Below, piece after piece: positions 17,619 through 29,507 of a stretch of 64,000 nucleotides of DNA. The translations under genes and the position numbers were made by a program. The notes below the pieces were generated by a model. The model was not told the DNA's origin. It ran no database searches and worked only from the letters and a program-made list of their open reading frames with translations. Numbering within the stretch: the stretch's first letter is position 1; the number at the start of each line of letters is the position of its first letter. Source of the stretch: Caballeronia zhejiangensis (GTDB lineage: Bacteria; Pseudomonadota; Gammaproteobacteria; Burkholderiales; Burkholderiaceae); contig NZ_JFHD01000036.1 of assembly GCF_000698575.1 (NCBI RefSeq), forward strand, positions 1 through 64,000, given 5' to 3'.

Positions 17619-18595
17619 ATGAAACAGAGACGCCGGAACTATTACAGCGAGAGCCAGAAAGCGCTGATGTGGGAGCGCTGGCGTGCGGGCGAGTCGCTGC
17701 AGCACATTGCGCAGCTGTTTGATCGCAATCATTCATCCGTGGCGGAAATTTTGGCGCAAACTGGAGGAATTCAGCCTCCACCGCGACAGCGATCGAAGCG
17801 GTCGCTCACGCTTGCTGAGCGCGAAGAAATCTCAAGAGGTATCGCAGCAGAACATTCGATCCAGTCGATCGCACGGCACCTGTCGCGAGCGCCTTCCGCG
17901 ATCTGCCGGGAGATCAAGCGCAACAGCGGCGAGAAAGGCTATCGGGCGGATTGCGCCGATCAGCTTGCCTGGCAGCGGGCGTTGCGCCCGAAGGTGTGCA
18001 AATTGGGCACGAAACCAGCGCTGGCAAAGATCGTGGCCATAAAGCAGCAACTGCAGTGGTCACCGCAGCAGGTCGCCGGATGGCTAAAGCGAACATGGCC
18101 GGGCAACGAGGATCTCCACGTGTCGCACGAAACGATCTATCGAACGCTGTTCATTGAGGCACGCGGCGCGCTGAAGAGAGAGCTATTGGAGCACCTGCGG
18201 CGCACTTCGTGCCATGCATCGATCACGTCATCACACGCAGTAGACTGAGAATCATGGCCGTATCCGCGATGCGGTTTCGATCAACGAACGTCCCGCTACT
18301 GATGAAGACCGCGCGGTTCCGGGGCACTGAGGGCGACCTCCTATGCGGTAGCTGTAACAGTCAAATTGCCACGCTTGTCGAGCGACACACGCGCTATGTC
18401 ATGCTCGTCAAGATTGACAGCAAGGACAGTGAAACGGTGGCTAAGGCGCTCATCAAACACGTGGGGAAGTTTCCCCAGGAACTCTATAAATCCCTCACCC
18501 GGGATCGGGACACGGAGATGGCGGGACACAAGCGGTTCACCGTTGCCACCGACGGCGACGTGTATTTCTGCGATCCTAAACACCCATGGCATGGC
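17619..18595 (+). mobile_element. IS30-family transposase, truncated and frameshifted
   Basis: The first frame begins MKQRRRNYYSESQKALMWER with an N-terminal helix-turn-helix. It continues RSLTLAEREEISRGIAAEHS and HLSRAPSAICREIKRN, an IS30 signature, to LEHLRRTSCH near 18210. It then shifts into a second frame: GDLLCGSCNSQIATLVERHT, YVMLVKIDSKDSETVAKALI, TEMAGHKRFTVATD and VYFCDPKHPW. The sequence stops abruptly at the point where RGTNENTNGLLRQYFPKG is expected. The last catalytic Glu region is therefore gone, and W-to-R and G-to-D changes are seen around the second Asp. It cannot transpose by itself. Confidence 0.85.
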
Positions 18596-18599
18596 GCCG

Positions 18600-18933
18600 G
18601 CATGGTCGATGTAATCGGGAGTGTCCACGATCGGGGTCACGTTGTGACGACGCGCCGAGCGCCGTAATCGCGCGAAGCATCCGTTCAGCACGAGCCGTGA
18701 CAGTCATGTGAACAATTGCGAATCGCCGCGTAACTGGTTCATCGACCGTTACGCTTGCAGATACGCATCCTGTTGCGCATCTTCCGCTCCGGTATCGGTG
18801 CGCAAGGTTGCGCGAGCCATGCGATAGAGCCGGCGGTTGTGCCGCCACATCAGCAGTTCAAACGCAGCACGACGGCTGGCAATGATGCGCCGCGCAATGC
18901 CAGTTCGTCGTCGGTGGTTTCAGCATTCGTCAT
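18600..18933 (-). pseudogene. ECF sigma-factor remnant abutting the IS30 element
   Basis: The minus strand starts MTNAETTDDELALRGA behind a GAGGAAG ribosome site, then shifts frame to RRAAFELLMWRHNRRLYRMA, RATLRTDTGAEDAQQDAYLQ, RSMNQLRGDSQLFT and LSRLVLNGCFARLRRSARRH. This is sigma region 2 of an extracytoplasmic-function sigma factor. Two further stops fall at Tyr/Trp positions (LQA-stop-RSM, LFT-stop-LSR). The gene ends at the IS30 remnant, and region 4 is missing. Insertion followed by decay is the simplest history. Confidence 0.75.
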
Positions 18934-19031
18934 CGTCTTCCTCGTACGTTCAGGACCGCGTTCATTGTCGGATGCAGCATGAATACGCGTAGCGTCCCGT
19001 CTCGCGCGCCACGGCGCAAGCACGAAGTTCG

Positions 19032-20243
19032 TCAGCCAATCTTGTTCTTGTTATAGACATCGATAAAGACAGCCGCCAACAGAACCAATCCCTTGATCAC
19101 CTGTTGATAATCGATGCCGATACCCATGATCGACATGCCATTGTTCATCACGCCCATGATGAACGCGCCGATCACCGCACCCATCACTTTTCCCACGCCT
19201 CCCGATGCAGACGCTCCGCCAATAAAGCATGCGGCAATGACATCCAGCTCGAACCCCGTACCGGCTTTCGGTGTCGCGCTGTTAAGACGGGCGGCGAAGA
19301 TGAGGCCAGCGAGCGCCGCGAGAATGCCCATATTGACGAACGCATAGAATGAGATGCGCTCCGTGTTGACGCCGGAGAGCTTCGCCGCCTTCACATTGCC
19401 GCCAACTGCATAGATGCGCCGGCCAATGGTCGTTCGGTTCATCACAAAGGTGTAAGCACCGATGAGCACACCCATGATCATGAGTACCGTGGGCATGCCT
19501 CGATAAGACGCCAGCAGATAACTGAAATAAACGATGAAAGCGGTCAGCACCACGTTCTTGGCAATGAACATTCCGAACGAGCCGCTATCGACCCCATGCT
19601 TCGCCGCCTTGCTCCGTTGACGCGACTCGATGTAGAAGAATGCGAGACCAACTAGAAGGCCGAGCAGAAGCGAAGTGATCCGGAGGTGCTGGCCGTTGAA
19701 AAAATCGGGGATGAAGCCGGAACTGACAATGGCGAACACGTCGGGGAAAGGACCGATCGATTGGCCTTGCAGCAAGGTGATGGTGAGTCCGCGGAACACG
19801 AGCATGCCCGCGAGGGTCACGATGAACGAGGGCATCCGCCAGAACGCGACAAAATAGCCTTGCGCCGCGCCGATCAATGCGCCTGCGGCCACGCAGATGA
19901 GCGTCCCTAGAACAGGATCGAAGTTCCACTGGACCATCAGCAACGCCGCGAGCGCGCCGATGAATCCCGATGTCGAACCCACCGACAGATCGATCTGACC
20001 GGCTACGATCACCATCAACATGCCGAGTGCCATGATGACGATATAGCTATTCTGAAGAACCAGGTTCGTCAAGTTCAGCGGCTGCATTAAGGTGCCGTTC
20101 GTGGACACCTGGAAGAATCCCATGATGATGACCAGCGAAACGACGAGGCCATATTCGCGCAGCCCGCGCTTGAGCGATTGGGTGTATTCCGTATTTCGGC
20201 CCTTCGTTTCAGGCGTTACGGAAGTTGGAAGAGTCTCGCGCAT
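19032..20243 (-). CDS. Sugar ABC transporter permease (GguB/XylH type)
   Basis: A 403-residue inner-membrane permease with about ten helices. Family signatures are YIVIMALGMLMVIVAGQIDL-SVGS, MPSFIVTLAGMLVFRGLTIT and VGGNVKAAKLSGVNTERISF, with FIGGASASGGVGKVMGAVIG near the end. It imports monosaccharides such as L-arabinose, galactose or xylose together with the ATPase encoded one base upstream and the ChvE-like binding protein. The position beside arabinose-oxidation genes points to L-arabinose. It is the last gene of the minus-strand operon. Confidence 0.92.
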   Translation of the reverse strand: MRETLPTSVTPETKGRNTEYTQSLKRGLREYGLVVSLVIIMGFFQVSTNGTLMQPLNLTNLVLQNSYIVIMALGMLMVIVAGQIDLSVGSTSGFIGALAALLMVQWNFDPVLGTLICVAAGALIGAAQGYFVAFWRMPSFIVTLAGMLVFRGLTITLLQGQSIGPFPDVFAIVSSGFIPDFFNGQHLRITSLLLGLLVGLAFFYIESRQRSKAAKHGVDSGSFGMFIAKNVVLTAFIVYFSYLLASYRGMPTVLMIMGVLIGAYTFVMNRTTIGRRIYAVGGNVKAAKLSGVNTERISFYAFVNMGILAALAGLIFAARLNSATPKAGTGFELDVIAACFIGGASASGGVGKVMGAVIGAFIMGVMNNGMSIMGIGIDYQQVIKGLVLLAAVFIDVYNKNKIG

Positions 20244-20244
20244 T

Positions 20245-21774
20245 TCAGTTGGCTCCGTTTCTCATGATGGCACGCATGATTTTTTCCTGGCTCGCTTCGG
20301 CGCCCGGCATTTCGCCGACGATGCAGCCCTCGTTCATGACGTAAATTCGGTCGCACATGCCCAGCAATTCAGGCATCTCGGAAGAAATCATGACGACGCA
20401 TTTGCCGTCACTGGCCGCCTGATTGATGATCGTGTAGATTTCGTACTTCGCCCCGACATCGATTCCGCGTGTCGGCTCGTCTAGGATGAGCACCTCGGGT
20501 GCCGAATGCAGCCACTTGCTCAACACAACTTTTTGCTGATTGCCGCCGGAGAGATTGCCCACTTTCTGACGGATGTTGTGGCATCGGATGCGCAGCTTTT
20601 CCTTGTAATCCAACGCGATCGCATTTTCCTTATGCTCGTCGACGACGGTAAAGCGGGAGATCGCTTTGAGATTGGCAAGCGAGATGTTCTGCTTGATGTT
20701 GTCGTCCAGGATCAGGCCCGCGCCCTTGCGGTCCTCTGTCACGTACGCAAGACCATGCTTTATTGCTTTCGGCACGGTGGACACGTCGACTTCTTTTCCG
20801 TTCAACCTGACGGAGCCTGAAACGCTCTTACCGTAAGAGCGGCCGAATACGCTCATCGCGAGTTCGGTCCGTCCGGAGCCCATCAGCCCCGCTATGCCGA
20901 CGACTTCACCGCGTTTCGCATGGAAGTTCACGCCCTTGATGACGATGCGGTCCGTCTGGCTCGGATGACGCACTGTCCAATCGCTTACCTCGAACATCGT
21001 CTCGCCGATCTGCGGCGTTCGCGGCGGATAGCGGTCGTTCATCTCGCGTCCGACCATCGCCTTGATGATGCGGTCTTCGCTGATCGCTTGCGCCTTGCAG
21101 TCGAGTTCGTCGACGGTCGAGCCATCGCGAATGACGGTAATGGCGTCGGCCACCCGCGAGATTTCATTCAGTTTGTGCGAAATGATTATGGCGGTCACGC
21201 CTCGCTCGCGCAGCTCCATCAGAAGCGTAAGCAGCGTGTTGCTGTCCTTTTCATTGAGGCTCGCAGTCGGTTCGTCGAGAATCAGGAGCTTGACTTCCTT
21301 GGACAATGCTTTCGCAATCTCGACCAGTTGCTGTTTGCCGATGCCGAGCGCGACAACCCGGGTATCTGGCGAATCGCTGAGACCGACTTTCGCGAGCAGT
21401 TGCCGGGTCCTCCCGTAGGATGTTTCCCAGTCGATCACGCCGCCCTTTGCCTGTTCATTGCCGAGGAAAATGTTCTCGGTGATGGAGAGCATCGGAACCA
21501 GCGCCAGTTCCTGATGAATAATGATGATGCCCGCGAGTTCGCTATCGTGGATGCCGGCGAATTTGCGTTCCTCTCCGCGATAGACGACTTTTCCCTCATA
21601 AGTCCCATGCGGATAAACCCCGCTCAGGATCTTCATGAGAGTCGATTTGCCGGCGCCGTTTTCTCCGCAAATCGCGTGAATCTGGCCTTTGCGGACCGAT
21701 AGATTCACGTTGTTCAAAGCTTTGACGCCGCCAAAGCTCTTCTGAATGCCCCGCATTTCCAGAATCGTATCCAT
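20245..21774 (-). CDS. Sugar ABC transporter ATP-binding protein (GguA/XylG type)
   Basis: A 509-residue duplicated ATPase of the monosaccharide class. The first domain has Walker [15 protein letters not shown], signature [15 protein letters not shown] and Walker [12 protein letters not shown]. The second has the degenerate P-loop [19 protein letters not shown], signature [15 protein letters not shown] and [19 protein letters not shown]. It powers import by the permease that starts one base after its stop. An AAGGAT site precedes the ATG. The 118-base gap to the upstream binding-protein gene is usual where that gene is expressed more strongly. Confidence 0.94.
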   Translation of the reverse strand: MDTILEMRGIQKSFGGVKALNNVNLSVRKGQIHAICGENGAGKSTLMKILSGVYPHGTYEGKVVYRGEERKFAGIHDSELAGIIIIHQELALVPMLSITENIFLGNEQAKGGVIDWETSYGRTRQLLAKVGLSDSPDTRVVALGIGKQQLVEIAKALSKEVKLLILDEPTASLNEKDSNTLLTLLMELRERGVTAIIISHKLNEISRVADAITVIRDGSTVDELDCKAQAISEDRIIKAMVGREMNDRYPPRTPQIGETMFEVSDWTVRHPSQTDRIVIKGVNFHAKRGEVVGIAGLMGSGRTELAMSVFGRSYGKSVSGSVRLNGKEVDVSTVPKAIKHGLAYVTEDRKGAGLILDDNIKQNISLANLKAISRFTVVDEHKENAIALDYKEKLRIRCHNIRQKVGNLSGGNQQKVVLSKWLHSAPEVLILDEPTRGIDVGAKYEIYTIINQAASDGKCVVMISSEMPELLGMCDRIYVMNEGCIVGEMPGAEASQEKIMRAIMRNGAN

Positions 21775-21892
21775 ATCCTTCTAACCAGTGGCGTTGGAGG
21801 CCGACAGGCGCATCCGGACGGATGCCCTGCCGGCCAATCATTCGAAGCCCGTTCGTATCGCGCATGGCTGTGCGATGACAACGCACCGGGTC

Positions 21893-22956
21893 TTACTTCA
21901 GTTGGGCTTCCTTGTAATAGCCACTCGCGACGAGGGTCGTCTTCCAGTTGCCGCTATCAACCAGAACGGGTTTCAGCAGGTAGGTGGGAACGACCTTCAC
22001 GCCATTGTTGTAGGTCTTCGTGTCATTCACCGGGACGGTCTTCTTGTTGAGCACCGCGTCAGCCATTTCGACGGTGGCTTTCGCCAGTTCGCGCGTGTCC
22101 TTAAAAACCGTGGTCTTCTGATCGCCGCGAATGATCGCTTTCACGCTCGGAATTTCGGCATCCTGTCCGGTGATGACGGGCATGGGCTGTTGCGCTGTGC
22201 CATAGCCGACGCCCTTGAGTGACGAAATGATGCCGACGCTGATGCCGTCATATGGCGACAGCACGGCGTCCACATGCGCATTGCCGTAATACGCGGAAAG
22301 AAGATTGTCCATGCGGGCCTGAGCGGTGGCGCCGTCCCAGCGGAACGTCGCGACCTTGTCGAATGCAAGCTGTTTGCTGCGCACGACGAGCTTGCCGTTG
22401 TCCATATACGGCTTGATGACCGACAGCATGCCGTCGTAGACGACGTGCGCATTGTTATCGTCAGCCGAGCCCGCGAAGATTTCGGCGTTGGCGGGCGTCT
22501 TCCGGTTATTCAGGTCGAGCGACTTGACGACCGAGTCGGCCATCATCGCGCCGACGCCGAAATTATCGAACGTCGCATAGTAGTCGACGTCCCTGGTGCC
22601 GCGAATCAGGCGGTCATACGAGATCACCTTGATGCCGCGCGCCTGACCTTGCTCAGCGTGTTCGAGAGGGTGGTGCCGTCGATCGGCGCGACGACGAGAA
22701 TCTTCACGCCCTTGGTGATGAGGTTCTCGATCTGGGCAATCTGGTTCGGGACTTCGTCCTCCGCATACTGGAGATCCGCCTGATAGCCTTTGGCTTTGAA
22801 AGCATCGACCATGCTTTGACCATCGGAGATCCAGCGAGAGGACGACTTGGTGGGCATCGAGATGCCTACGACGCCCTTGTCCTCGGCGTTGGCATAGGGT
22901 GCAGTGGCGCAAAGAGCCAGCGCGAGGGTAGCGGTGATCAGTTTTAGCGATTTCAT
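21893..22956 (-). pseudogene. ChvE-like periplasmic sugar-binding protein, frameshifted
   Basis: The start [20 protein letters not shown] is a signal peptide behind an AGGAGACAAC site. The frame runs through [20 protein letters not shown] and [20 protein letters not shown] and is then lost near 22640. The correct protein resumes one frame over as [40 protein letters not shown] and [20 protein letters not shown], to a normal end YYKEAQLK. Except for one missing or extra base it is a full-length ChvE/XylF-type protein of about 350 residues, which binds L-arabinose and related sugars. Either the transporter has lost its receptor or the read has an indel error. Confidence 0.85.
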
Positions 22957-23038
22957 GTTGTCTCCTGGTGTCTCACGTTTTAGTTGATGCATGACTGCTT
23001 GGGAGCCCGCCTCTGCTGCATCAAAGGAGGCGTGGCGA

Positions 23039-24388
23039 TTAGCGAAGCGTAGTTGACCTGGGACGGAATTCAGCGCCTGACCCGATTGCCGCCGTGGTCG
23101 GCCGATTGACCGTTACCCTGTTGCCATGACTGTGGCGACGGAAATGCCGCGCATGTTTGAGCGACGTCGTGCAGATCCCGGTGCATGGAGCGGGAAGACC
23201 CGATGCCGTTTGATTCGCGAGATCCAGAGCGTGGTAGTAGTCATCGGCGGCCAGGACAACTGCGACCGGTCCGAAGATATCGTCCCGAGCGATCTGCATC
23301 TCAGGCCCGCCGAGAAGCAACGTCGGCTCCATGAAATACCCACGCGTCTCGCGCTCAATTGCGCGACCGCCATGAATCAGCGTCGCCCCTTCCTTTATCG
23401 CCATCGCGGATGCATCGAGATTGCGCTGCAATTGGCTGTCGTTGGACACGGGACCGATATCGGTTCCCTTTTTCAACGCATGATCGATGCAAAGCGCGGA
23501 AAGCCGGGCGAGCAGTGCATCGGTGAACGCATGTTGAATACCCTGTTCGACGATCAGCTTCGACGCCGCCGCATGACGCTGCCCGTTCAGGCCGTACGCA
23601 CTCTGGATGGCCACATCGACGGCCGTGCTCAGATTTGCATCGTTCAACACGATCAGCGCGCTATGTCCTCCCGTGTCCAGATGGACCTCCATCTGACGCG
23701 CGGCGCTGGCTCGCAACACGCTCGTCCCGGTCGTTGTCGAGCCGCTGAAACTCACCGCTCGAATCATCTCATTGGCCACCAGACGCGCCCCGGCAACGCG
23801 CCCGCTGCCCAGTACGAGGTTGAATACCCCGGCTGGCAGGCCAGAACGGTCGATGATGTCCGCCAGCGCCCACGCACAACCTGAGACAAGCTCGGCTGGC
23901 TTGAACACCACGCAATTGCCCGCCCTGAGCGCAGCGGCGATTTTTGCGGCCGGGATCGCCAGTGGAAAACTCCAAGGCGTGATGACCGCGACGACGCCGA
24001 GCGGTTCGCCCGGCTGATGCGCGGCTTCTTCAGCGAAAACCCGAAAGACCTGACCGGCGTGAATGACTTCATCGATTGCGTCGGGCAAGGTCTTGCCCTG
24101 TTCGCGCGCCAGCAGACAACCCAGTTCCGCGCGACGCGCATGCAATTCGCTGCCGATCGCATCGAGCGCGCGCGCACGGCGGGCGGCGCTGGCCCGCGAC
24201 CAATCGCGCCAGGCAGCGCTCGCCGAATCGACCGCAGCGTCCACCATTCGGGCGTCGGCGCGCGCGTATTCGCCAACGGGCTCATCCAGATCCGACGGAT
24301 TGACAGAAACACCCGTGGTCGCACTGGTTGTCCAGCCGCCGTTCACATAGTGCTTCAGCACCCGAGGAAGATGCGATTCGCGTTTCAT
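23039..24388 (-). CDS. Aldehyde dehydrogenase family protein lacking the catalytic residues
   Basis: The ATG at 24388 gives a protein of about 449 residues starting MKRESHLPRVLKHYVNGGWT. Most ALDH motifs are present: AAREQGKT-like ACLLAREQGKTLPDAIDE, NCVVFKPAELVSGCAWALAD and VSFSGSTTTG. Three active-site positions are changed. TPWNFP reads TPWSFP (Ser near 140), the general-base Glu in LELGG reads LDTGG (Asp near 238), and GQRCT reads GQRHA (His near 272). The C-terminus after ICTTSLKHARHFRRHS departs from the family and lacks the usual PFGGRKGSS region. By context it should be alpha-ketoglutarate-semialdehyde dehydrogenase, the last step of L-arabinose oxidation, but it looks inactive. It heads the minus-strand transporter operon. 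Confidence 0.75.
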   Translation of the reverse strand: MKRESHLPRVLKHYVNGGWTTSATTGVSVNPSDLDEPVGEYARADARMVDAAVDSASAAWRDWSRASAARRARALDAIGSELHARRAELGCLLAREQGKTLPDAIDEVIHAGQVFRVFAEEAAHQPGEPLGVVAVITPWSFPLAIPAAKIAAALRAGNCVVFKPAELVSGCAWALADIIDRSGLPAGVFNLVLGSGRVAGARLVANEMIRAVSFSGSTTTGTSVLRASAARQMEVHLDTGGHSALIVLNDANLSTAVDVAIQSAYGLNGQRHAAASKLIVEQGIQHAFTDALLARLSALCIDHALKKGTDIGPVSNDSQLQRNLDASAMAIKEGATLIHGGRAIERETRGYFMEPTLLLGGPEMQIARDDIFGPVAVVLAADDYYHALDLANQTASGLPAPCTGICTTSLKHARHFRRHSHGNRVTVNRPTTAAIGSGAEFRPRSTTLR

Positions 24389-24531
24389 GTCGAGGCGCGT
24401 TTCCGACTCATGGATAGATCGACGGTCGGATTCTAAGGAAGCCCCCGATTCCTTTCCAATCACTTTTTTGCCAGCATCGATACCAAAGCGGGTATGTCAA
24501 GCAAGTTGGAAAACAAAATCGGAGTGCAACG

Positions 24532-25497
24532 TTGAGACAGGGATATTCGAACTGGTTTGTGCGCGCGCGCCTCAAGACGCGCCAGTTGTTGTTGCTTGCC
24601 GCGATGGAAGAGGAGGGCAACGTGCGACGCGCGGCCGATGTGCTCGGCATGACGCAGCCCGGCGCATCGCGACTGTTGAAGGAACTCGAGGATGTGCTGG
24701 AGGTGCGGCTCTTCGATCGCACGCCGCACGGCATGCACGCGACGCTATACGGCGAAGTGATGATCCGCCACGCGCGCATGGTTCTGTCGAATCTCAACAA
24801 GGCCCAGGAAGAGATCGCCGCGCTGCGCGTCGGGCTCGTGGGGCAGGTGCGTATCGGCGTGATCGCGGCCGCGGCGGCGAGGATGGTGCCGCTCGCCATT
24901 GGCCGCGTGAAGGAACAGTACCCTCTGCTGCAGATCTGGTTACAGGTGGAGACATCGGATGTGATGCTGCCGCTCGTGGCGCAGGGTCAGCTCGACATCA
25001 TGATCGGCCGCGTGCACGAACAACATGGGCAATTGAAAGATTCGGTGCAGTACGCGCCGATCGCCGATGAGCCGCTTTGCGTGGTCGTGCGGCCGGGACA
25101 TCCGCTGGAGGACACCGCGGAACTGACCATGCGCGACATCGTGAATGCGGAGTGGGTTTTGCATCCGCCTGGCAGTGTGCTGCGTCATCGCATCGATATG
25201 GCTTTCGCCGAGCTTGGGCTGAATCCGCCGCAAAACGTCGTGAACACCAATAACTTTCTTGCGATCTCGAGCTTGCTGCTTCAAAGCGACATGCTCGCCG
25301 TCGTGCCGGATGAAGTCGCCCGGCAGTATGAGCACTTCGGAACCTTGAGGCGTCTCGCGATCAATTTGTCTTACGGGATGGACGCCTTCGGGATCATCAC
25401 GCGACAAGATCATGCGCTGTCGCCGCCGGCGTCGGTTGTGTTGCATGCGTTGCGCGATGCTGCCGCCGAAGTCTATGGCGTGCGGCGTGAGCGTTGA
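24532..25497 (+). CDS. LysR-family regulator of the arabinose genes
   Basis: A 321-residue LysR regulator. The start is a TTG at 24532 with a GGAG site eight bases upstream. The helix-turn-helix is LLAAMEEEGNVRRAADVLGM-TQPGASRLLKELE. The effector domain contains VRIGVIAAAAARMVPLAIGR, QLDIMIGRVHEQHGQL and LLLQSDMLAVVPDEVARQYE. It resembles GbpR-type regulators, which sit beside ChvE transport genes and respond to galactose or arabinose. It diverges from the aldehyde dehydrogenase-transporter operon and precedes the dehydratase genes, so it probably controls both. Confidence 0.9.
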   Translation: MRQGYSNWFVRARLKTRQLLLLAAMEEEGNVRRAADVLGMTQPGASRLLKELEDVLEVRLFDRTPHGMHATLYGEVMIRHARMVLSNLNKAQEEIAALRVGLVGQVRIGVIAAAAARMVPLAIGRVKEQYPLLQIWLQVETSDVMLPLVAQGQLDIMIGRVHEQHGQLKDSVQYAPIADEPLCVVVRPGHPLEDTAELTMRDIVNAEWVLHPPGSVLRHRIDMAFAELGLNPPQNVVNTNNFLAISSLLLQSDMLAVVPDEVARQYEHFGTLRRLAINLSYGMDAFGIITRQDHALSPPASVVLHALRDAAAEVYGVRRER

Positions 25498-25628
25498 GCG
25501 AGTGACGAGCTGCGCGCTTTCCCGTATATCGATCCTGGTATTGGGATCGCCGAATAAGTGATTGGACCAATATGTCCGGGCGCGGCTAATCTTCTCCGCG
25601 AATCTTGCCTTCATATTCGAGAACATCC

Positions 25629-27362
25629 ATGTCTGACAAAAAACGCACGCTCCGTTCCTCTCAATGGTTCGGCACCAACGACAAGAATGGCTTCATGTAT
25701 CGAAGCTGGATGAAGAATCAGGGCATTCCCGATCACGAATTCGACGGCCGGCCGATCATCGGCATTTGCAATACATGGTCCGAACTGACGCCGTGCAATG
25801 CACACTTCCGCAAGATTGCCGAGCACGTGAAGCGCGGCGTCTACGAAGCGGGCGGCTTTCCCGTCGAGTTTCCGGTGTTCTCCAATGGCGAATCGAATCT
25901 GCGCCCCACGGCGATGCTTACGCGCAATCTCGCCGCGATGGACGTCGAAGAAGCCATTCGCGGCAATCCCATCGACGCCGTCGTGCTGCTCACCGGCTGC
26001 GACAAGACCACGCCCGCGCTGCTGATGGGTGCGGCAAGCTGCGACGTGCCCGCGATCGTCGTCACGGGTGGCCCGATGCTGAACGGCAAGCTCGACGGCA
26101 AGAACATCGGCTCGGGCACGGCGGTGTGGCAACTGCATGAATCGCTGAAGGCGGGCGAGATCGATCTGCATCAGTTTCTGTCGGCGGAAGCGGGCATGTC
26201 GCGTTCCGCTGGCACCTGCAACACGATGGGCACCGCATCGACGATGGCGTGCATGGCCGAAGCGCTCGGCACGTCGCTACCGCACAACGCCGCGATTCCC
26301 GCCGTCGATTCGCGCCGTTACGTGCTCGCGCATATGTCGGGCATTCGCATCGTCGAAATGGCGCTCGAGGGCTTGACGCTCTCGAAGATACTCACACGCG
26401 AGGCCTTCGAAAACGCGATACGCACGAACGCCGCGATCGGGGGCTCGACCAATGCGGTGATTCATTTAAAGGCGATCGCGGGACGCATCGGCGTGCCATT
26501 GGAACTGGAGGACTGGACGCGCATCGGGCGCGATACGCCGACCATCGTCGATCTGATGCCCTCGGGCCGTTTCCTGATGGAAGAGTTCTATTACGCGGGC
26601 GGTTTGCCGGCCGTGTTGCGCCGTCTTGGAGAAGCGAATCTCCTCCCGCATCCCGATGCGCTCACCGTCAACGGCAAAACGCTGTGGGAGAACGTGAAGA
26701 CCGCGCCGAACACGAATGACGAAGTGATTCGCACGCTCAACAATCCTTTGATCGACGATGGCGGCATCCGCGTGCTGCGCGGCAATCTCTCGCCGCGCGG
26801 CGCGGTGCTGAAACCTTCGGCGGCGAGTCCGGAACTGCTGAAACATCGCGGGCGCGCAGTCGTGTTCGAGAACCTGGAGCATTACAAGGAGCGCATCGTC
26901 GATGAATCGCTCGATGTGACCAAGGACTCCGTGCTCGTGCTGAAGAATTGCGGCCCGAAGGGTTATCCGGGCATGGCGGAAGTGGGCAACATGGGCTTGC
27001 CGCCGAAGCTGCTGCGTCAGGGCGTAAAGGACATGGTGCGCATCTCCGACGCACGCATGAGCGGCACCGCGTATGGCACGGTGGTCCTGCACGTCGCGCC
27101 CGAAGCGGCGGCGGGCGGGCCGCTTGCCGCCGTGCGCGACGGCGACTGGATCGAACTCGATTGCGACGCGGGCACACTGCATCTCGACATCAGCGACGAA
27201 GAACTCGCGCGCCGCATGAGCGATCATCAGCCGCCGCGTGTGCATGGCGATGGGGGTTACGCGCGGCTCTACGTCGATCATGTCTTGCAGGCCGACAAAG
27301 GGTGCGATCTCGACTTCCTCGTAGGTTGCCGCGGTGCGGCGGTGCCGCGCCATTCGCATTAA
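25629..27362 (+). CDS. araC: L-arabonate dehydratase (IlvD/Edd family)
   Basis: The ATG at 25629 (MSDKKRTLRSSQWFGTNDKN) gives 577 residues, the usual length. It is an Fe-S dehydratase: Cys residues that bind the cluster are in CNTWSELTPCN, LTGCDKTTPALLMGA and SAGTCNTMGTASTMACMAEA. Other family marks are NAAIGGSTNAVIHLKAIAGR, VVLKNCGPKGYPGMAEVGNM and ISDARMSGTAYGTVVLHVAP. Sugar-acid dehydratases of this subgroup convert L-arabonate to 2-keto-3-deoxy-L-arabonate. The neighbouring KDA dehydratase and sugar 1-dehydrogenase support arabonate rather than dihydroxyacid as substrate. The symbol follows Azospirillum usage and must not be confused with the E. coli regulator AraC. Confidence 0.88.
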   Translation: MSDKKRTLRSSQWFGTNDKNGFMYRSWMKNQGIPDHEFDGRPIIGICNTWSELTPCNAHFRKIAEHVKRGVYEAGGFPVEFPVFSNGESNLRPTAMLTRNLAAMDVEEAIRGNPIDAVVLLTGCDKTTPALLMGAASCDVPAIVVTGGPMLNGKLDGKNIGSGTAVWQLHESLKAGEIDLHQFLSAEAGMSRSAGTCNTMGTASTMACMAEALGTSLPHNAAIPAVDSRRYVLAHMSGIRIVEMALEGLTLSKILTREAFENAIRTNAAIGGSTNAVIHLKAIAGRIGVPLELEDWTRIGRDTPTIVDLMPSGRFLMEEFYYAGGLPAVLRRLGEANLLPHPDALTVNGKTLWENVKTAPNTNDEVIRTLNNPLIDDGGIRVLRGNLSPRGAVLKPSAASPELLKHRGRAVVFENLEHYKERIVDESLDVTKDSVLVLKNCGPKGYPGMAEVGNMGLPPKLLRQGVKDMVRISDARMSGTAYGTVVLHVAPEAAAGGPLAAVRDGDWIELDCDAGTLHLDISDEELARRMSDHQPPRVHGDGGYARLYVDHVLQADKGCDLDFLVGCRGAAVPRHSH

Positions 27363-27417
27363 CGCACTTACGTTCTTCGAATCAACAATCGAACCAGACC
27401 TTGTCGGATAACACGCA

Positions 27418-29306
<1,889 letters not shown>

Positions 29307-29344
29307 AGGGATAACGTTGTGCCCGTCGGAAGCACTGTCGTAAG

Positions 29345-29370
29345 ACGACGATCCGCCGATCGTCGTTTTT
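29345..29370 (+). terminator. Rho-independent terminator of the arabinose operon
   Basis: A perfect 9-base stem ACGACGATC / GATCGTCGT with loop CGCC is followed by TTTTT. It lies 38 bases after the stop of the sugar dehydrogenase gene. Confidence 0.9.
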
Positions 29371-29507
29371 ATCCATCTTGATGTTCTCGGGGGACTCACG
29401 CGCATCAGCGCGCCAGTCTGACTTGTCGGTTCAGATCCACCTCGTTCCTCTTTCGCGCAACGTTGAACGTATTTATCATTTGCGGGCGAGCGACCGTGTC
29501 GAGAAAA

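Noticed and set aside
18755-18982. Plus-strand ORF of 75 codons after the IS30 element
   Set aside because: It is antisense to the ECF sigma-factor remnant, which explains the sequence better.
26466-27359. 297-codon minus frame
   Set aside because: Antisense shadow of the arabonate dehydratase gene; composition mirrors the codon bias of that gene.
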